Source: Margaritispora aquatica (taxonomy: Eukaryota > Ascomycota > Leotiomycetes > Helotiales > Discinellaceae). From it: DNA of 64,000 nt. Under the pieces are notes generated by a model, which was not told where the DNA came from, searched no databases, and worked only from the letters and a program-made list of their open reading frames with translations. Numbering within the stretch: position 1 is the first letter of the stretch; the number at the start of each line of letters is the position of its first letter. Of the stretch, positions 57,855 through 64,000 are shown one piece after another. The position numbers and the translations under genes are program-made. Location of the stretch: positions 932,411 through 996,410 of the forward strand of contig VJWN01000008.1 in the NCBI GenBank assembly GCA_007644065.1. Direction: 5' to 3'.

Positions 57855-59157
57855 AAGATCGTATGATCTACACCTTTCCTCTGGCCAAAACTGTGGCCAT
57901 TTCCCCATCTATATGTCATGCTTTATAGCGAGCATAGCGCTCCGGAGTTTTCTCACGAGTTTTCTTTCTCTCCGACATTATCTCTATATACTTCTAAATA
58001 TATCACTACCACATTCGTCGTCAAACACACAACACGATACAACACATACAACGAACATTGACACAATGTAAAATGTCAGATGTGCACCTTTCATTACACA
58101 CATTTATCAACGCGATATACCGATACACTACGCGATACACTCGCTACGCTATCCTTCGTTAGGAAGAAGGATAGACGAACACACAGATCTTTTTGTTTAC
58201 ATATACACTGTTTTTTGTACATTACACGCCGATACACGAGGAAGACCTTTTCCACCCACTCTCCACCACGACCTACGAGCCATCAATTCCTATTCACAAA
58301 CCCGGCCAAGAAGTGCCGGGACGAGTGCAGCTTGGGCTCCTCTTAGTAGAGATGCACTGGGTTTTTTTTCTGAGGCCAAGGAAGGGAATGAGAGGAGAGA
58401 CAGAGAGAGGGTACGTGGGAGGAAAAAAGTTAGGCTCAGCGAGCGAGCGTGCGTGCGTTTTGAGCGAGCATTATACCCTTCATGGAATGAATTTATGGCT
58501 TAGATTGATGAACTATCTCCTTGGAACCTTTTGTTTTTTGTTTTCTTTTTTTTGAGGTAGCTAGATGGATCGATTGATTAATCGAGTCTTTGTGGGGGAA
58601 GAGACAGACAGAGAGAGGTTTTGTAAGAATATATTATATGGTGGATGGGGTGATGGATGTTGAGACAGAGAGGTGGGAGCTGGAGGAAAGAAGGAAGAAA
58701 GAGAGAGATATAGTAATGCTGGACTACTTTACCTACTTACCTACTCATCTATCAATCTAATGACATATGATCTCGAATGAATTCATCTCTCTCTCTTTTG
58801 CTTGTCTGTTAGTATGTGTGCATTTCGCCATAGATATGTTCTACTTTTGCCACGCTTGGGTATATTCAGCCTTTGGCCGAGGTAAGTGCTCGCTTTCAAC
58901 ATCACGATCCTCTCGATACTTGATCCTCGCACTGGCAGCTAGTAGGTAGCAGCCAGCAGGTGGCAAATTGATATATGATGTTCTTGTTCATTAGGGTGCG
59001 TAAGGTATATTCCATGCCTCTGCTCTCGCCTCGATCAATCCATGCACAACCCACCATCTAACCCATCTATAACTCCCCACCTGATGCCTATCTCCCCAAC
59101 CTTGAATCTACCTAGATCCATGACACCACCAACACCCGCACCCACACTCACTCTCAC
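57855..59157. other. 1.3-kb convergent intergenic region
   Basis: Between the stops of the serine-rich gene (+) and ALE1 (-). GA-rich runs near 58380-58450 and 58600-58700; no gene supported. Confidence 0.55.
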
Positions 59158-61000
59158 TCACTTTCCCTTCTTACTCAGACTCGCCCTCCGCCTAACCTCC
59201 ATCTCCTTCTTCACCTCGCTCATCAGCTCCTCCAGCTCGGCCTGTGGATCAGGTGGTAATCCTAGCACGGGCTCCTTCTGCGCCAGACTCTCCGCGCTAT
59301 GGACCCGCTTCAGTCCCGCCTGTGCCCCACCGGCCCTTTCTTGGATCTTCTTCGCCAAGAACGCCTTGGCGGGCGAAGCGAAGAAGGCGGTGGAGAGCGC
59401 GGTGCCGATCACGGCGTAGAAGTACACGCGCGCCCAGACGAGGAAGGACGATTGCAGCGTGAGGAGCACGAAGGGCGCAACTGCGAAGGTGAAGGAGAGC
59501 TGCGTCGCGAGGTACGAGAATATGTCGTAGTAGATCTTGTACGGAGTGGGGTTGGAGGTTTTGGGGTCCAGGAAGAACGGTCGGCAGTAGCGACGGAAAT
59601 CTGGGGGGCGTGGTTAGTTGTATTTGAGGGATGAGGAAGATGGGGAGGGGAGGCCTACTCTTTGCTATCGTTTGCACGAAGGATGCGAGTACGAAACTTA
59701 GGTAGTAGCCTGGGTAAAACCCGTGCCAGAATGCGCTGGTGACAAAGGTTGCCATGCTAGCGCGGAAACCTGGTTTCTTGCCTCGAGGAGTGACGCGCAG
59801 GTACATGTAATTTCGCAGCCAGTTGTTAGTGTTGATGTTCCATGCACCAAGGTACGCTCTTGTATTTTGTGCAGACTCGACGCCCCATGGATCAACATTA
59901 CGCAGGCGATCCCAGGACACCTTTCCGGTGGCTGGGTCGACGCCTTTGTATCCTAGTCCTGACAGGATACAAGAACCTTCCGTCATGGCCCAGACGCCGT
60001 AGTACTTTAGCCGTGATGTAAAGCCCAGCATGTGAAGAATCCATACTCGTCTGAAGAATCCGTATTTCATGTACTCATCGCCTGTGAGAAGAGTTGGATA
60101 GTATGATCCAGACAGCTTCAGGAAGAGCAGAATCCAGAAACCACCTTTGGCCAACTTCCACATAGCAGGAGTTGCACTTCTTGGGATCTTCCTCCTCTTG
60201 CGAGTTGGCGGTTTCTTGGTCGGATCTGTACCAGCAGGTACCTCAAACATGGTTGTCTCGATCCATTGCCTGTAATCGACATAGTCGAACGCTGGCCCCG
60301 CGAATAAGGACGGGAAGAAAAGTACGTATCCAGCAAAATCCAGCAAGCTGGGTAAGGTTTTCAGAGCTCTCTCTTTCTGCTGATCGGACAAGTCTGCTTC
60401 TGGTAGTCTGCCATCTGCCACATTCCAGCAAAAGGAAGTGAGCTTCATGACCAAGACCATTTGAGCTCCAGTGATATCCACCACTCCTGGATCATTGGCA
60501 AACTGTCGTGCAATCTGGTTGATGGACAGGTGTCCCATGAGAAATACAAAGGCGATCCATGGCATGAATGGTCCATCAATATACTTGGCCATGCAATATG
60601 CTGCCACAGAGCTAACAGCTAGAGTCCTTGCGCCTGCCCATAGGTCGAAGAGTCCGACTAGGTAGAAAGTAGATACTCTGCCATGCAATTAGCCCAACAA
60701 GTTCATCGAGTACATGAGGTAGCTCACGAGATAATAAAGAGATTCTTCAACGCAGGCTTCTCATCTGGCACACGCTTTAACAGCCCCGCGAGAGGGTAGG
60801 AAAGCAGGAACGAAGTTATGAGCTTCACTAAGTCTCAGTCAGCTTCTATACACCATGCGCCAAAGCTCCTATAGTCCTACATACGCTCATCTGAAGAAGT
60901 TCCTAATATGCCTGCGACATACTCGAATGCTAATTGACGTCAGATGCGGCCGCTTCCACACTTTGGACAGTGACATACGAAGATTGATGTATGGTAACAT
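59158..61000 (-). CDS. ALE1: Lysophospholipid acyltransferase, MBOAT family (Ale1/Lpt1)
   Basis: Five exons, 61000-60979, 60929-60885, 60827-60728, 60677-59659 and 59600-59158, join (phases 1, 1, 2, 1) to 542 residues. The ER enzyme re-acylates lysophospholipids (Lands cycle) using acyl-CoA. MBOAT marks: LPSLLDFAGYVLFFPSLFAG with FDYVDYRQW, the Asn-containing AWNINTNNWLRNYMYLR and the catalytic His in TSAFWHGFYPGYYLSF. Multiple hydrophobic segments span most of the length, and the C-terminus is a charged coiled-coil-like cytosolic tail ending SLSKKGK. The first coding exon is only 22 nt (MLPYINL plus one base); each N-terminal junction was fixed by family sequence (LPFEYVAGILG, ITSFLLSYPLAGLLKR). 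Divergent from VPS45. Confidence 0.95.
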
Positions 61001-61587
61001 CTTGATGTTTTTGGATAGAATACTTTGAGGTTTCGAATCCCCATGTAGCGGTGAACTATGCGTACATTGTTGGATTTTCAGGTGAAGAGGGGAAGTATGT
61101 AAAGCGAATTCCAAGTTGTGTTGTACAGAACAGAAAGACTTTGAACCTGAAGTTGGCCAGTTGCACATGCACAGGCACTGAATTTCATCGTGCACATGAT
61201 TTTTGGGCCTGTGAACGGATCATTCCGCTGAGCTTCCCTTCCAGGTTGTCGTTGGTCAACTCCTCTAAGGGACCTGCACCAGCAGCAGCCTGATCCTTGG
61301 TATGCAGACAAGGCAAGGTAGCGAATCACTACACCAAGAGGACGCTGGAGCTCCGTGAAGCTTCTTTGATGGTTAACACGCTGAACCTGGAAAGCATCAT
61401 CATAATACAAAGATTGACGGAGATCTTCGAACCTACCAAAATCATATCTGCTACTGACACAGTCTTGAGGACTTCGACCCCACCACGAGCCAGAATCAGC
61501 AAGGAAGGGAGGTGGGGATCACAGGCCTCGGAGGGATGACCAGATCCTCTTGAACTTACATTTGCGCTTTCAACTCACTGGTGCAAG
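61001..61587. promoter_or_regulatory. Divergent promoter, ALE1 / VPS45
   Basis: 587 bases between two divergent start codons. No motif assigned; a small ORF (61297-61539) has no support. Confidence 0.45.
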
Positions 61588-63416
61588 ATGGACGTGGTAC
61601 AAGCAGTCGCGGGATACGTCTCGAAGATGGTGTCAGCTGGGGATAGTACCTCGGGGACACCATCTGCGAAGATGAAGATACTGTTATTGGATAGCGACAC
61701 TGTGTCCATTGTGTCTACAGCAATTACACAATCCGCCTTGCTGAATCACGAAGTTTACCTGATAGACCGACTGGACAATCAGAATCGAGAGAAGATGCGA
61801 CATTTGAAGTGCCTGTGCTTTGTGCGTCCATCTGCCGACTCCATACAATTCCTCATTGACGAGTTCCGGGATCCCAAATACGGAGAGTACAATATCAACT
61901 TTAGTAATGTGGTCAAGAAATCATCCCTGGAGAGGCTGGCGGAAGCGGATGACCATGAAGTTGTGAGATCGGTGCAGGAGCACTTTGCGGACTACATTGT
62001 TGTGAATCCGGACCTGTTTACCTTAGACTTGAGGTTTCCGAAACAGAGGATATGGAATACAAGCCCGGATATGTGGAACGCAGATGCCCTGCAAAGGACG
62101 ACGGAGGGCTTGATTGGCGTATTGCTGTCTCTGAAAAAGAAGCCCCTCATAAGATATGAGAAGAATAGTCTTCTAGCCAAAAAACTGGCAGCAGAAGTTC
62201 GGTACCATATTACCCAAGAGGACCAGCTCTTTGACTTCAGGAAGGTTGATACGCCACCTATATTGCTCATCCTTGATCGGAGAGATGATCCCATCACACC
62301 TCTGTTGACTCAATGGACATATCAAGCAATGGTGCATGAGTTACTAGGTATTCACAATGGTCGTGTAGACCTGAGTGAGGTTCCAGATATACGGCCGGAA
62401 CTCAAGGAAGTGGTTCTGTCACAAGACCAAGATCCATTTTTCAAGAAGAACATGTTTCTCAATTTCGGAGACCTTGGTGGCAATATCAAGGATTATGTAG
62501 AGCAATATCAGTCGAAAACGAAAAATAGTTCAAATATCGAATCAATAGCGGATATGAAACGCTTCATCGAGGATTATCCAGAATTCCGCAAGCTTTCCGG
62601 AAATGTTAGCAAGCATGTCACACTTGTTGGAGAGCTGAGTAGGAAGGTTGGAGCAGAGAACTTGCTTGAAGTCAGTGAGGTTGAACAGAGTTTGGCATGT
62701 AATGATAACCATGCCAATGATCTGAAGGTGAACTATCTTCTATACAAATGAGAGCATAGCTAACAAGAGTTTAGAACGTCCAAAGACTCATCCAGTCGCC
62801 TGCAGTAACCCCAGACTCCAAACTTCGCCTGGTGGCTCTCTATTCATTACGATATGAGAAGCATCCTTCTAATGCACTACCTTTGCTCGTCGACCTCTTA
62901 GGAGCAGCAGGCAACGTCCCTCAAAGGCGAATAGATCTTGTTGCTAAGCTTCTCACGTATCAGTCATCTCTCCATCAGTCACAGTCTGCAGGCGGAATAT
63001 CAGACATCTTTGAATCCGCAGGGATTTTCAACGCAGCGCGAGACCGCTTCAAGGGCCTCAAAGGAGTGGAGAATGTATACACGCAGCATTCTCCTCGATT
63101 GGAAGTCACTCTCCAAAACCTAATCAAGGGACGTCTACGGGATCAACAATATCCTTTCGTCGAAGGCGGTGGTTCAACTCGAGACAAACCGCAAGACATC
63201 ATTGTGTTTCTAGTTGGTGGTGTCACTTTCGAAGAAGCAAAGACAGTATCGCATATCAACGCCTCTTCACCTGGCGTGAGGATAGTGTTGGGAGGCACAT
63301 CGGTCCATAACAGCACTACTTTTCTCGAAGAAATGGAAGATGCAGTATCATCGTGGCCAGAGCCACCGCCCACAACTGCAGCGGCAAGATTGAGGAAAGA
63401 AACTGGACGGAGGTAA
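61588..63416 (+). CDS. VPS45: Vacuolar protein sorting-associated protein 45 (Sec1/Munc18 family)
   Basis: Exons 61588-62727 and 62775-63416 join in phase 0 to 593 residues, normal for the family. Vps45 binds the syntaxin Tlg2/Pep12 and assembles SNAREs for Golgi-to-endosome traffic. SM-family features: KILLLDSDTVSIVSTAITQSA, EVYLIDR, LKCLCFVRPS, the domain-2 strand PPILLILDRRDDPITPLLTQ with WTYQAMVHELLGI, KNMFLNFGDLGGNIKDYVEQ, and the C-terminal DIIVFLVGGVTFEEAKTV and RIVLGGTSVHNSTTFLEEM. The intron (GTGAAC donor, branch GCTAAC, acceptor GTTTAG, 47 nt) removes an early stop. Confidence 0.96.
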
Positions 63417-64000
63417 TGGGAAGAAACTTATGAGTAATGCATAGGAGGTGCTTGGCGTTCCGAGAGGAGTTACGATATCAAGGAAGTGTATCTTTACAGG
63501 CGTGTATCAAAACGATTTTCAAAGTACCCAATTCTCCACAGCATAGACTTCATTGCGAAGTATCTTTAGCTGCTGCGCTTGATTGAACTATCAGTAAAGA
63601 TACCAGATAAGTGCCAGGAAGTCCTGGCATCACCTACTGAACATAAGCGAGGTTCATACAACGTGCAACTTAGCCTAGTCTAGATTGCTACTACACTCAG
63701 GCCACAAGATAGCCACCTGTTCATGCAAGTCACACATCTGATCCAAGTGGCTCGATGAGATAGGTGAGATTTGCCCATGTACGAAATTCTTTGTTGCGCA
63801 TCGCATTCTCGTCCCGACTTCGGGCCTCTCCTTTCCCACAGCTCTGCCGATGCGCCTTGTTGTGTTTGCCTTGCCTTGCATCTTTATCGGATGGTCGACC
63901 CCACGCTTGTGCTTGTTGCCGAGACAGTGAAGTGGGGTAGAGTGATGTTTCCTTTTTGGTTTCTTGTCTCGTTGCGTTGTTGTGTAATCTGGGTATGATA
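63417..64000. other. 3' flank of VPS45, no gene seen
   Basis: Short overlapping open frames only; the window ends before a recognisable gene. Confidence 0.5.

Noticed and set aside
61030..61060. T-loop-like string (GGTTTCGAATCCCC)
   Set aside because: No matching anticodon or acceptor arms can be built around it; not a tRNA gene.
1..64000. CRISPR arrays, rRNA, intact transposons, biosynthetic gene cluster
   Set aside because: None seen; repeats present are microsatellites or short minisatellites and the genes are mostly housekeeping.

Overview
The window is nuclear DNA of a filamentous ascomycete (Pezizomycotina). Genes are split by short introns, mostly 45-180 nt, with GTAAGT/GTATGT-type donors, CTAAC/CTGAC branch sites and YAG acceptors. 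The proteins are recognisably fungal (Hal4-type kinase, Est1-type protein, Bet5, Ale1, Atg101). Protein flavour and the many TACC/GGTA microsatellites suggest Leotiomycetes (Helotiales, Botrytis/Sclerotinia relatives), but that placement is inference. I saw no rRNA, tRNA, CRISPR array or intact transposon. Gene models were built by joining exons by hand with a check of reading phase at every junction. Coordinates give the coding span and exons are listed in each entry.

Layout. 0-3.6 kb: a lactonohydrolase gene broken by one in-frame TAA, then a small DUF1770/Atg43-like protein with an LC3/Atg8-interacting motif. 4-6.1 kb: a WHIM1-type chromatin protein. 7.8-14.5 kb: an odd accessory-looking block holding the first 20 codons of a diverged ribosomal protein uL2 (RPL2) gene and then a large Zn-cluster gene carrying two frameshifts and a stop. 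It ends at the intact RPL2 gene, whose first intron is of GC-AG type. 16-31.3 kb: a compact housekeeping block of ten genes that strictly alternate in strand: adenosine kinase (+), Est1-like (-), ZNF511-like (+), ATG101 (-), PEX3 (+), BET5 (-), CaMKK-like kinase (+), BUD31 (-), complex I LYR subunit (+), RPC19 (-). Neighbours therefore share either short divergent promoters or short convergent 3' ends. 31.3-64 kb: sparser, with a conserved Ser/Pro-rich protein, a HAL4/SAT4-type kinase, VPS18, RCE1, a large serine-rich membrane protein, ALE1 (lysophospholipid acyltransferase) and VPS45. The gaps between them are long (1-5 kb), rich in microsatellites and pyrimidine tracts, and show no convincing genes.

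Functional themes. There is a loose set of membrane-traffic, autophagy and organelle genes: ATG101, the Atg43-like protein, BET5 (TRAPP), VPS18 (HOPS/CORVET), VPS45 (endosomal SM protein), PEX3, RCE1 and ALE1. Two signalling kinases are present, a CaMKK/Ssp1-like kinase upstream of AMPK and Hal4. Nothing suggests a co-regulated biosynthetic cluster. The most unusual material is the 7.8-14.5 kb interval: a partial RPL2 duplication bracketing a decaying or mis-sequenced gene of unknown family with an atypical Zn2Cys6-like motif.
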